Part shown: positions 9,353-17,476 of the stretch, piece by piece | Numbering within the stretch: position 1 is the stretch's first letter | Layout: each line of letters opens with the position of its first letter | Assembly: GCA_905478775.1 (NCBI GenBank) | Contig: CAJQKB010000050.1 | Coordinates: 1-64,000 of the forward strand | DNA from: an uncultured Opitutales bacterium | GTDB taxonomy: Bacteria > Verrucomicrobiota > Verrucomicrobiia > Opitutales > Seribacteraceae | Length of the DNA: 64,000 nt | Reading direction: 5' to 3' | Notes under the pieces: model-generated | Seen by the model: the letters and a program-made list of their open reading frames with translations, nothing else | Database searches by the model: none | What the model was told of the DNA's origin: nothing | Made by a program: the position numbers and the translations under genes

Positions 9353-9841
9353 ATGGAATTTAAGATATCTTGCTTACTTTTTATTCGCAATCACGCAGAA
9401 AAAATTCTTTTACTCAAGAGGAAAAAATCTCCGAACCAAGGTTTGTGGAGTCCTCCTGGGGGAAAATTGAATATGAACATAGGTGAATCTCCTTACGAGT
9501 GTGCAGTTCGGGAGGCAAAAGAAGAAACTGGTATGACCCTGAATAATGACGATTTATCTCTCTTTGGCTATGTGTCCGAAAAGGGATACGAAAATTCGTG
9601 CCATTGGTTAATGTTTCTATTCGAATGTAAAAAGACTATTGTAAACCTTCCCCAAGAATTTGAGGAAGGATATTTTGATTTTTTTACTAGAGATGAAATT
9701 AATCATTTAGGAATTCCAGCATCTGATCATGAACTTGTCTGGCCTTTCTACGATAAACAAAAATCTGGTTTTTGGGGAGTATCTGCTGACTGCTCTAATC
9801 CCCTTTTACCTAAGATTAAGATTGAAGCGAGTCCCGAATAA
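9353..9841 (+). CDS. Nudix hydrolase
   Basis: A 162-residue single-domain protein. The Nudix box runs from Gly36-Gly37 to about residue 61 and ends in REAKEETGM, with the catalytic REAKEE intact. The loop between the GGK and the following Glu is two residues longer than in the usual G-x5-E pattern (GGKLNMNIGE). Nudix enzymes cleave nucleoside diphosphates linked to another group; the substrate cannot be read from sequence, though size and the LWSPPGGK segment resemble MutT/ADP-ribose-type members. An upstream in-frame start at 9287 would overlap the divergent gene's promoter region, so ATG 9353 is preferred. It stands alone between the pilus-like operon and pdhA, 47 bp before the latter. Confidence 0.85.
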   Translation: MEFKISCLLFIRNHAEKILLLKRKKSPNQGLWSPPGGKLNMNIGESPYECAVREAKEETGMTLNNDDLSLFGYVSEKGYENSCHWLMFLFECKKTIVNLPQEFEEGYFDFFTRDEINHLGIPASDHELVWPFYDKQKSGFWGVSADCSNPLLPKIKIEASPE

Positions 9842-9888
9842 ATAGATAATTTCGAATTCTATTAACTTTTACCCGATTTTTTAAATTT

Positions 9889-11058
9889 ATGGAAGGCTTA
9901 CACCACGATACTATTTTAGAACCATCTGCAACAGATTCTGACAAAAAAAAGGGGGATCCAAAACTAGAAGAAAAAGAAAAAGCCCTACCGAACCAAGAGA
10001 GTGCCGAAGATTTTTCTACCTCCTCTGCGAATCAATCGCTTTCGGCTGAGGATAAGGTTGATTTGTATGAAAAAATGCTTCGGATCAGAAGGTTTGAAGA
10101 ACGATCCCTTCGCTCCTACCAACAGGGTCATATTGGAGGGTTTTTACACCTCTATATTGGGCAGGAAGCCGTGGCAGTGGGTTCAGTTTCTATGCTTGGT
10201 GAAGACGATCATGTAATCACTGCTTACAGAGACCATGGTCATGCATTGGCAGTTGGGATGGATTTTGATGAATGCATGGCTGAACTTTACGGAAAAAAAA
10301 CCGGTTGCTCCAAAGGAAAGGGCGGTTCGATGCATTTCTTCGCACCCGATAAAAACTATTGGGGGGGACATGGTATAGTAGGGGGACAGACGCCCCTTGG
10401 GTTGGGAATTGCTTTTGCCCTTAAGTATAACAATAAAAAGGGATCATGCCTTTGCTTTATGGGGGATGGCGCGACGAACCAGGGCCCTTTTTATGAATCT
10501 CTTAACTTGGCTTCTCTCTGGAATCTTCCCGTCGTTTATATCATTGAAAATAATGGCTATTCCATGGGCACGGCAGAATCTCGACATTCCGCGGGGGACC
10601 CACTTGCACGACGGGGAGACGCTTTTGACATAGATTGGTCCGTTTCCAATGGGCATGATATTTACGAGGTAAGGCAGACCATTTCGGATGCTTTGGCTAG
10701 TGCACATGAAAACTGCAGGCCCTCGGTACTTGAAATTGTAACCTACAGATACCGCGGGCATTCGGTCGCAGATCCCGACCAAACCTATCGAAGCAAAGAA
10801 GAAATTGAGGAATACAAAACAAATAAAGATCCTTTAAATTTGTTTCGTGAGAAATTAATCAAAGAAGGTAACATTACGGAAGACCAAATTAAAACAATCG
10901 ATAACAGAGCGAAGGGCGATGCGGATGCATCTGCTGAATTTGCGGATGCAAGTCCTTACCCAGATCCAAGTGAATTGATGGATGATATTTACTGGGAAAC
11001 CGATAATCCTGATAAAAAAACATCTCAGGGCACCATGTTTTTCGAAACTCCAGCTTAA
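9889..11058 (+). CDS. pdhA: pyruvate dehydrogenase E1 component, alpha subunit
   Basis: A 389-residue E1-alpha subunit, which with E1-beta decarboxylates pyruvate using thiamine diphosphate and acetylates the E2 lipoyl group. The TPP-binding motif spans GDGATNQG (from residue 192) to the Asn-Asn at 221-222. The segments MLRIRRFEERS and HLYIGQEAVAVG are typical of the family, and the loop YRYRGHSVADP holds the conserved region phosphorylated in mitochondrial E1. The first 50 or so residues are a polar, acidic extension not present in shorter homologues; it may help bind E2, but that is inference. Gene order pdhA-pdhB-pdhC with gaps of 18 and 15 bp indicates one operon. No E3 (lipoamide dehydrogenase) gene is in the window. 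No Shine-Dalgarno sequence precedes the ATG. Confidence 0.96.
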   Translation: MEGLHHDTILEPSATDSDKKKGDPKLEEKEKALPNQESAEDFSTSSANQSLSAEDKVDLYEKMLRIRRFEERSLRSYQQGHIGGFLHLYIGQEAVAVGSVSMLGEDDHVITAYRDHGHALAVGMDFDECMAELYGKKTGCSKGKGGSMHFFAPDKNYWGGHGIVGGQTPLGLGIAFALKYNNKKGSCLCFMGDGATNQGPFYESLNLASLWNLPVVYIIENNGYSMGTAESRHSAGDPLARRGDAFDIDWSVSNGHDIYEVRQTISDALASAHENCRPSVLEIVTYRYRGHSVADPDQTYRSKEEIEEYKTNKDPLNLFREKLIKEGNITEDQIKTIDNRAKGDADASAEFADASPYPDPSELMDDIYWETDNPDKKTSQGTMFFETPA

Positions 11059-11076
11059 TTCAAAAAATATAAATTT

Positions 11077-12054
11077 ATGGCAATAATAACTTACAGAGAA
11101 GCACTCAATCAAGCTCTCTCAGAAGAAATCGAAAGAGATAACAATGTGGTGCTTCTGGGAGAAGAAGTCGCTCAGTTTAAGGGCTCATATAAAGTTTCGG
11201 AAGGTATGCTAGAAAAATTTGGTGCCGACCGAGTGATCGATACCCCTATTAGTGAAGCTGCATTCTCTGGACTCGCTGTGGGGGCTGCAATGATGGGTAT
11301 GAGACCCGTTGTAGAATTTATGTTCTGGAGCTTTTGCTATGTTGCATTTGATCAAATATTTAATAACGCAGCAAGTGTGAGATATATGTCGGGAGGACTT
11401 ATTAATGTTCCAATCGTTTTTAGAGGCCCCGCAAATGGTGGAACTAATGTTGGAGCGACACACTCACATACCCCCGAAAATTTTGCTGCAAATACACCAG
11501 GCCTTAAGGTAATTTGCCCAGCGACTCCAGCCGATGCGAAAGGAATGCTTAAAGCTGCCATTCGGGACAATGACCCTGTTTGTGTTATGGAAAATACCAT
11601 TTTGTACAACATGAAGGACGAAGTTCCGGATGACCCCGATTTTATTATTCCTCTCGGGAAAGCAAATATCCTCAAAGAGGGTAATGATATGTCCATAATT
11701 GCTCACGGAAAAGCAGTTCATACCTCCCTGGAAGTTGCCCAAACACTCGAAGAGAAGCATAATATTTCCGTGGAAGTTCTGGATTTAAGGTCAATCCGAC
11801 CCTTGGATGTTGATGCAATAATTAAAACGGTCAAGAAAACTAACCGAGTGTTACTGGTGGAAGAAAACAAACCGTTTTGTGGGGTCGATGCACAGATTGC
11901 TTTTCTTATACAAGACCAAGCATTCGATTATTTGGACGCACCCATTAAAAGAGTCTCCGCAATAGATGCTCCTCAGGCATACAGTAAAGCACTTGAAAAT
12001 GTTCAAATTCCTGCCCATGACCGAATTTTGGCCAAAGCAATGGAACTAATTTAA
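11077..12054 (+). CDS. pdhB: pyruvate dehydrogenase E1 component, beta subunit
   Basis: A 325-residue E1-beta subunit and partner of the alpha chain encoded 18 bp upstream. It carries the pyrimidine-binding region of thiamine diphosphate (VVLLGEEVAQFKGSYKVS) and the conserved TPISEAAFSGLAVGAAMMG and FMFWSFCYVAFDQI segments. The transketolase C-terminal domain begins near residue 195 with DMSIIAHGKAVHTSLE and includes VLDLRSIRPLDVDAI. Length is the family norm. It is translated from ATG after an AT-rich, Shine-Dalgarno-less spacer. Confidence 0.96.
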   Translation: MAIITYREALNQALSEEIERDNNVVLLGEEVAQFKGSYKVSEGMLEKFGADRVIDTPISEAAFSGLAVGAAMMGMRPVVEFMFWSFCYVAFDQIFNNAASVRYMSGGLINVPIVFRGPANGGTNVGATHSHTPENFAANTPGLKVICPATPADAKGMLKAAIRDNDPVCVMENTILYNMKDEVPDDPDFIIPLGKANILKEGNDMSIIAHGKAVHTSLEVAQTLEEKHNISVEVLDLRSIRPLDVDAIIKTVKKTNRVLLVEENKPFCGVDAQIAFLIQDQAFDYLDAPIKRVSAIDAPQAYSKALENVQIPAHDRILAKAMELI

Positions 12055-12069
12055 ACTTTAAAACATAAG

Positions 12070-13401
12070 ATGGCTATAATTATAGAAATGCCCAAGTTGA
12101 GTGATACTATGTCGGTAGGTACTCTCGTGAAATGGCACAAAAAAGCAGGTGACCTCGTAAAGAATGGCGATATTTTAGCTGAAGTTGAAACAGACAAGGC
12201 TACGATGGAGCTAGAAAATTTTGATGATGGTACATTATTAGAAATTTTTGTAGGCGAAGGAGATGAAGTCCCAATTGGAAGTCCACTTGCCGCAGTTGGA
12301 GAACCGGGTGAAGAGGTAACTGCTCCTACAAAGCCCGCGGACGAGCCGGTGGAGGAAAAGGCGGAGAAAAAAGAAATTCCACCACAGGTCGAGGAAATTA
12401 CTGCAAGCGATCCTGCTCCGGAAGCACAATTACAACCCGCACAACCGCAAACCGAAGTCACACGGATTACTGGTGATGACTCTGATAGAATATTAATATC
12501 GCCGCTTGCAAAAAAAATGGCGGGCGATCTTAATCTCGATTTAAATGACCTAAAAGGCACCGGGCCAAAGGGGAGAATAACCAAAAAAGATATTCTTTCC
12601 CATTCTCCTGAAACATCCAAGAAACAGGAGGTCACTGTTCCCGAAAATATTCCCACCCCTCAAACAAAAAAAATCAATTTACCCTCCCCCGGTATTCGAG
12701 AAGACCGGTTAATTCCGGTTTCTAAGATGAGATCAATTATTGCCCAAAGGCTTCTCGAATCAAAAAATACCATTCCTCATTTTTATCTTCAAAAAGAAAT
12801 AAATGCCACTCCATTGAAAGAGGCACGAGTAGCATTAAATATTAAATTAGCCAACAGAAACCCTAATGCTCCGTCAAAGCTAACTCTCAATGATATTATT
12901 TTAAAAGCATGTGCTGAGACAATTTCACTCGTTCCAGAAATTAACAGTTCCTGGGAAGAAAAAGAAATCAAACTGCATGGCGGAATTCATCTCGCTTTTG
13001 GAGTTGCGGTGGAAGATGGTCTTCTTACTCCAGTTGTTCGGAATGCAGACCAATTAGCTCTAGAGGATTTATCTATCGAGGCAAAATCTCTTATAACGAA
13101 AGCCCGTACCAAAAAACTTTCTCCCAATGAAATGGCCGGGTCGACTTTTACAGTTACCAATTTAGGTATGTTTGGTATAGATTTTTTTAGTGGTATCATT
13201 AACCCACCGAATGCCGCAATTCTCTCGGTTGGTGCAATTGTCAAAAAACCTATTGTTGATTCTTTGGGCAATATAAAAGCCGGAGAAACGATGATGCTTG
13301 GATTAAGTTGCGATCATCGATTGGTAGATGGTGCGATTGGGGCTCAGTTTTTAAAACTTCTTGCTGAAACCCTAGAGAACCCAGCCTCTATGCTCGTATA
13401 A
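12070..13401 (+). CDS. pdhC: pyruvate dehydrogenase E2, dihydrolipoamide acetyltransferase
   Basis: A 443-residue E2 core protein that transfers the acetyl group to coenzyme A. One lipoyl domain occupies residues 1-80 with lipoylated Lys43 in ETDKATMEL. An acidic Pro/Ala-rich linker (about 80-138) precedes a peripheral-subunit-binding domain (about 140-177, ILISPLAKKMAGD to GPKGRITKKD). The catalytic domain ends with SCDHRLVDGA, where His416 and Asp420 are the catalytic pair. Having a single lipoyl domain is ordinary for many bacteria. The gene is the last of pdhABC and ends 3 bp from the convergent phosphohexomutase gene, so the two transcription units meet with almost no spacer. The large open frame on the opposite strand (12051-12656) is a shadow. 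Confidence 0.96.
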   Translation: MAIIIEMPKLSDTMSVGTLVKWHKKAGDLVKNGDILAEVETDKATMELENFDDGTLLEIFVGEGDEVPIGSPLAAVGEPGEEVTAPTKPADEPVEEKAEKKEIPPQVEEITASDPAPEAQLQPAQPQTEVTRITGDDSDRILISPLAKKMAGDLNLDLNDLKGTGPKGRITKKDILSHSPETSKKQEVTVPENIPTPQTKKINLPSPGIREDRLIPVSKMRSIIAQRLLESKNTIPHFYLQKEINATPLKEARVALNIKLANRNPNAPSKLTLNDIILKACAETISLVPEINSSWEEKEIKLHGGIHLAFGVAVEDGLLTPVVRNADQLALEDLSIEAKSLITKARTKKLSPNEMAGSTFTVTNLGMFGIDFFSGIINPPNAAILSVGAIVKKPIVDSLGNIKAGETMMLGLSCDHRLVDGAIGAQFLKLLAETLENPASMLV

Positions 13402-13404
13402 ATA

Positions 13405-15378
13405 TTAGGCAATCCGTTTATTTGCATCTTCGACAAGCCATTCTGAAATTTCTTTCATTTGTAAAGAAACTTGTTTCTTAGACTCGATTAAGTCTAGGGC
13501 ATTCTTTTCACCGCAGCCAAATAAATAGTATTTAATTTTGGGTTCTGTTCCACTAGGTCGGATAGCAATCGTAAAACCGTTTTCCAATTCGAGCATAAGA
13601 AAGTTTTCAATAGATAATTCGTCTTCATCCTCATCTATGTATCCCTTATCTAAAAAATCTTTACACTTTACCACAGCAATACCGGACACTTCTTTTAATT
13701 TCGAGGTCCGATAGGATGCCGCGAGAGTCTTAATGGTCTCACTTCCTTCTGCCCCTTCAAAATATAAGTTTTCGGTTTTCTCTTCATGATAACCATATTT
13801 TTTGTAAAGATTATCAAGAAATTGTAAGGGTTCAGTTTTACTGGATTTCAAAAAAGCGAAAAGTTCGGCGATTGCTAATGCGGATGCATTTCCGTCCTTA
13901 TCTCTGACTACATCTAGAGGTAAATATCCATAACTTTCTTCGACTGAAAGAATAACATAAGTTGAATATCTTGTAAGAATATCAATTCGAGCAAATAAAT
14001 CGGTCCCGTCAAAGTCGATTGATAAACCTTCTTTTTCTTTGATTTCTATTATTGCTTGGTCTTCATACTTACCTAGCTTTTCCGCCATCCACTTAAAACC
14101 GGTTGGTGTATTGATACATTTTACCCCAAATGATTCTGCAATGCGAGAAATCATCGGAGTGGTAACAAATGTCTTTAAAATGGCCACCTGATTAGGACCT
14201 TCGTCGGTAATTATTTTCTTTCTTCTGGCCACAATTAACCGGTATTCAGAGAGCATGACAGCGACTTGATTACCTGTTAAACAAACATACTTCCCCGCTG
14301 ATGTACGAACAGCTACTCCAATTCTGTCACTGTCTGGATCAGTTGCTAAAACAAGGTCAGATTTTGTTTTCTGTGCAACAGAAATTCCCTTTTTGAGTGC
14401 TGCAGGATTTTCAGGATTTGGAGAGTCAACTGTGCTAAAATTAGGGTCTTGCTGGTTTTGTTCGTCTACCACCGCAACTTCTACCCCGTGATCCCAAAGT
14501 GCTGGAATCGCCGATATTGATCCCGTTCCATGAATAGGAGTGAAAACAAGTTTGGGGGCGTGGTCTTTTAATATATCTGGATCCATCACGGAATCTTCGA
14601 GTGCTGCCCGATACGCCAAATCATCTTCAGTGGGTAATGTATTCCAATTTTTTTCTTCCGTTTTCAAGGAAAGAAGAGGTAATAATTCACTTACTGAAAT
14701 TGACTGGTATCTATTAACTACTTCTTCGGCGTGGGGTGGTACCAGTTGTGAGCCATCGGCAAAGTAAGCTTTAAAGCCATTATCGTGTGAGGGGTTATGA
14801 CTTGCCGTGATTACTACACCGGCATGTGCATATTGATGCCTTACCGTAAAACTTAATTGAGGGGTAGATCTTGCTCCTTCAAAAACAAGTGAATACCCGC
14901 CCAATTTGGTCCATGCAGATGCAGCTAATTCACAAAATTTTCGAGAAAAATGCCTTACATCATGTGCTATGATAAGCCGCGGTTGTGCTAAAATACTTTC
15001 TTCTGCCAGCCACTTGGTAATATGTAAAAATAATGCCTTAGTGGCTCTTAAAACAGTAATTTCATTAAGCGTATTGCTTCCTACTGCTGCAAAACTTGGG
15101 GTTTCTTTTCCTTTTGTTTTACCTCTTTCTGCCCTGGTTACGTAATTGCCAATCGTTCGCCCTCTCATTCCGCCAGTTCCAAATGCAAGGTTTTTGTAAA
15201 ATCGATTGTTTAATTCTTCCCAGTTTTCAGTATCTAATAATTCTGCTATTGAATCTATAATCCATTCTGGTATTTCTTTACACTCTGTTAATTCTAAAAT
15301 GTTGTCCAAGGTGGACTGGTAAAGAAATTTATTTTCTTTGGCTTTAGTTAATTGAAGAGAAATTGATTCGTTTTTCAT
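13405..15378 (-). CDS. phospho-sugar mutase (phosphoglucomutase/phosphomannomutase family)
   Basis: A 657-residue alpha-D-phosphohexomutase. The four expected parts are visible: the phosphoserine loop TASHNPSHDNG (Ser193), the metal-binding loop DPDSDRIG (about residue 345), the sugar-binding EESYGY segment in domain 3 and the phosphate-binding RPSGTEPKIKYY near the C-terminus. FGTGGMRG at residue 66 is typical of the long PGM2/PgcA branch that accepts glucose and often ribose or mannose phosphates; exact substrate choice is not resolvable. It converges on pdhC with a 3-bp gap. The next gene upstream lies about 95 bp away on the same strand, so it may be transcribed alone. Confidence 0.93.
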   Translation of the reverse strand: MKNESISLQLTKAKENKFLYQSTLDNILELTECKEIPEWIIDSIAELLDTENWEELNNRFYKNLAFGTGGMRGRTIGNYVTRAERGKTKGKETPSFAAVGSNTLNEITVLRATKALFLHITKWLAEESILAQPRLIIAHDVRHFSRKFCELAASAWTKLGGYSLVFEGARSTPQLSFTVRHQYAHAGVVITASHNPSHDNGFKAYFADGSQLVPPHAEEVVNRYQSISVSELLPLLSLKTEEKNWNTLPTEDDLAYRAALEDSVMDPDILKDHAPKLVFTPIHGTGSISAIPALWDHGVEVAVVDEQNQQDPNFSTVDSPNPENPAALKKGISVAQKTKSDLVLATDPDSDRIGVAVRTSAGKYVCLTGNQVAVMLSEYRLIVARRKKIITDEGPNQVAILKTFVTTPMISRIAESFGVKCINTPTGFKWMAEKLGKYEDQAIIEIKEKEGLSIDFDGTDLFARIDILTRYSTYVILSVEESYGYLPLDVVRDKDGNASALAIAELFAFLKSSKTEPLQFLDNLYKKYGYHEEKTENLYFEGAEGSETIKTLAASYRTSKLKEVSGIAVVKCKDFLDKGYIDEDEDELSIENFLMLELENGFTIAIRPSGTEPKIKYYLFGCGEKNALDLIESKKQVSLQMKEISEWLVEDANKRIA

Positions 15379-15472
15379 TAAATTGTTGGGATAAAAATTC
15401 GGGATGATTTCATCGCATTGATGGTAGTATATATTTTATGTTATAAAATTTTAAAAATAAGAAAATTGAAAT

Positions 15473-15769
15473 TTAATCGGTCACAATTTCTTTAGGAAAT
15501 CGATATAAGCGTTCATCCTTTTTTCCATAGCCGAGCTCTTTTCTCGCTACTGCATCTTGAAAGTCGGGGTCCCTTCGTAATTTGTCTAAAAATTGTCGAT
15601 GATCGTTCGCCTCTGTCCGTAAGTCTTCTAGTTCTTTTTCTAAAACTGCTTCCCTCGATTTCCAGTGACTAAACTCATCATAGGCACGATTGAGTTGAAG
15701 CAATAAATAAATTGCCGCCGCGAATATTATAGAGAATATCGCAAATGTTACTAATTTTTTGGGTACCAC
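15473..15769 (-). CDS. septum formation initiator (FtsB/DivIC-like) protein
   Basis: A 98-residue bitopic protein: short basic N-terminus, one membrane helix (about residues 6-25) and then a coiled coil of about 40 residues rich in Glu, Leu and Arg. A C-terminal segment reading RKELGYGKKDERLYRFP closely follows the 'R-E-LG-v-pGE-v-y-f' pattern of the FtsB/DivIC family. These proteins stabilise the FtsQ-FtsL complex at the division site. Start codon is GTG; no better start is in frame. It lies about 55 bp after the KdsD-like gene on the same strand and may share its transcript. The assignment is by topology and the C-terminal motif, as this family is short and divergent. Confidence 0.85.
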   Translation of the reverse strand: MVPKKLVTFAIFSIIFAAAIYLLLQLNRAYDEFSHWKSREAVLEKELEDLRTEANDHRQFLDKLRRDPDFQDAVARKELGYGKKDERLYRFPKEIVTD

Positions 15770-15824
15770 TTCTGAAATTTTAAACTTGTAGGATACTGCA
15801 ACCTATGTTTTCCACAAGTCTCTT

Positions 15825-16799
15825 TCACTTGTGTCCGGTAGAATAGATATCATGAAGTCGCAATAATCCCATGAGTTTATCTTGACCTGGTTCCGCAACA
15901 GGTAAAACAGATATTTGTTTAGAGCCCTCCTCCATGACCGATAATGCTTCACCTAAAGAAAGTGATGGGTCTATCGTTTTTGGTTCAGCGTTCATTATTT
16001 GCTTGGCCGTCATATTTAACAAATTTTTATTTTCCATTAAAGATCTTCTTAAATCCCCATCCGTTACAATTCCTAGTAATTTACCTTCCCTAACAACACA
16101 TGCAGCCCCTAAAGGATGTTTGGTCATTTCTATAACTAAATCACTAATTAGTGTATCTGAGAAAACTAAAGCAATTTCACTTAACGGATGCATTACATCA
16201 TTAACATTGAATAATAAATTTCGCCCCAATTGTCCTGCTGGGTGAGTCCGGGCATACTCTGACTTTGTAAATTTTTTTCTTTTCATTAAACCTGATGCAA
16301 GTGCATCGCCTAATGCCGCAGATACCATAAAACTAGCAGTAGGAACTATTCCGAGAGGGTCTGCTTCGGATAATACAGAGGAATTTAAAAAGACATCCAC
16401 TTTTTTTATTAATGGACCATCCGCATTTCCCATTATTCCAACTATTTTCCCTTTTCTTTTTCTAAATATTGGTTCCAAAAATAATAATTCAGGAGTACTG
16501 GCGCTGTTTGATAAAAATATTACTGGATCTCCTGTTTGATGAATTCCCAAATCTCCATGTACAGCTTCGGATGCATGTAAGAAGGAAGCCGGTGAACCCG
16601 TACTGCAAAATGTGGCTGCAAGCTTTTTTCCTAACAATCCTGATTTTCCTATTCCGCATACGATAATTTTGTTCTTCGGTTTAAATAATATATCTAGTGC
16701 TTGAGAAAAGTTTTTTCCAAGTTGGGATGCAGCTCTGTCTATAGATTCACTTTCTTTTTTTAAAACCTTTACGGCTTCTTTTAATTCTTGTTCACTCAT
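15825..16799 (-). CDS. kdsD: KpsF/GutQ-family arabinose-5-phosphate isomerase (KdsD-like)
   Basis: A 324-residue sugar-phosphate isomerase, expected to interconvert ribulose 5-phosphate and arabinose 5-phosphate, the first step toward KDO for lipopolysaccharide. The SIS domain covers about residues 35-170 (VCGIGKSGLLGKKLAATFCS, HGDLG, IFLSNSA). RTHPAGQLGRNL marks the link to two CBS domains (about 205-262 and 270-322). Length and domain order are those of E. coli KdsD and GutQ. KdsD is the likelier role in an organism with no sign of a gut operon nearby, but KpsF or GutQ cannot be excluded. The gene is divergent from the RelE-like gene. Confidence 0.9.
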   Translation of the reverse strand: MSEQELKEAVKVLKKESESIDRAASQLGKNFSQALDILFKPKNKIIVCGIGKSGLLGKKLAATFCSTGSPASFLHASEAVHGDLGIHQTGDPVIFLSNSASTPELLFLEPIFRKRKGKIVGIMGNADGPLIKKVDVFLNSSVLSEADPLGIVPTASFMVSAALGDALASGLMKRKKFTKSEYARTHPAGQLGRNLLFNVNDVMHPLSEIALVFSDTLISDLVIEMTKHPLGAACVVREGKLLGIVTDGDLRRSLMENKNLLNMTAKQIMNAEPKTIDPSLSLGEALSVMEEGSKQISVLPVAEPGQDKLMGLLRLHDIYSTGHK

Positions 16800-16877
16800 A
16801 CCAATATTTTATTTTGGTTAAATACTTACATCTATTATATTAATCGTCACTAGTAATTGCTTTTCTTTTTTCCTGTT

Positions 16878-17231
16878 ATGTTTCAAGTAACCTTTTCTGA
16901 ACAAAGCCTCAAAGAGCTAAATTCTTTAGCTCAATCCGATCAACTTTATTTAATGGAGAAGTTAAGTTCTCTTACTAGCAATATTCTTTCTGGAGAAGAT
17001 AGTAGTATAGGAAGTTTTATGAGAAATGGTAAAACTTTTTTTCGGCTAAGGATTGATGACCTTAGAGTATATTTTGAAAAAGTTGATATTTCTCTTCATT
17101 GTCACTTCATATTACAAAAAAACTCGTTAAACGATTTCTTAATTCGTTGTAAAATGCCTGCCTCCAATGATGCCGTCTTAGAAGATCATCAAAGTTTTTG
17201 GGAATACTTAGAGTCTTTGGCAAAAAAATGA
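16878..17231 (+). CDS. RelE/ParE-superfamily toxin-like protein without visible antitoxin
   Basis: A 117-residue protein starting MFQVTFSEQSLKELNSL and continuing with NGKTFFRLRIDDLRVYFE and FILQKNSLNDFLIR. The alternation of a helical hairpin with a four-strand sheet and the 'fRlRi-d-RvyF' strand fit the RelE/ParE fold. No antitoxin gene stands next to it: upstream is the divergent kdsD and downstream an AT-rich gap before dnaN. The sequence continues about 35 residues past the usual fold with an acidic, aromatic tail (HQSFWEYLESLAKK). It may be a domesticated stand-alone member rather than a toxin. An upstream TTG at 16857 would add a hydrophobic heptapeptide; ATG 16878 is preferred. The fold assignment is fairly sure, the function unknown. 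Confidence 0.72.
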   Translation: MFQVTFSEQSLKELNSLAQSDQLYLMEKLSSLTSNILSGEDSSIGSFMRNGKTFFRLRIDDLRVYFEKVDISLHCHFILQKNSLNDFLIRCKMPASNDAVLEDHQSFWEYLESLAKK

Positions 17232-17476
17232 ATAGCTTGTTAAAAAGATGTTTATCAAAAAAACTTTTTCACAGTTTTTTTCAAGTTTCAACTTTTTCGG
17301 ATGTTACTCTTTTTTTATTCACAGTCTTTTTTTTCATAAGTTCCTTGTCTCTTAAAAGTTTAGATAGTTATTGCTCTTTTTTCCTTCTATAATAATGAAT
17401 AGTTTTTATATATGTTTACTTATCTTTAATAATTATAGATTGAAGATAACTTCATTTTCAGACAAAAAGGATAACA
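17232..17476. other. AT-rich gap upstream of dnaN, candidate replication origin region
   Basis: About 245 bp of very AT-rich DNA between the RelE-like gene and dnaN. It contains TTATTCACA at 17315-17323, which fits the DnaA-box consensus TTATNCACA, and TTTTTCACA at 17265-17273 with one mismatch to that consensus. T-runs and an AT-rich stretch follow toward dnaN. Another box-like TTTTCCACA lies at 15808-15816. Gene polarity changes around here: mostly minus to the left, mostly plus to the right. These facts fit an origin but do not prove one; dnaA is not in the window. A small open frame at 17198-17392 inside the gap is judged spurious. Confidence 0.35.

Noticed and set aside
12051-12656. A 201-residue open frame antisense to pdhC
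   Set aside because: Ser/Gly-rich shadow of the lipoyl domain and linker; the sense strand has complete E2 motifs.
17198-17392. A 64-residue frame after the RelE-like gene, partly hydrophobic
   Set aside because: It has a non-ATG start inside the previous gene, a composition explained by T-runs, and no initiation signal. The internal ATG overlapping the stop (ATGA) gives only 54 residues of low-complexity Phe/Ser/Leu.
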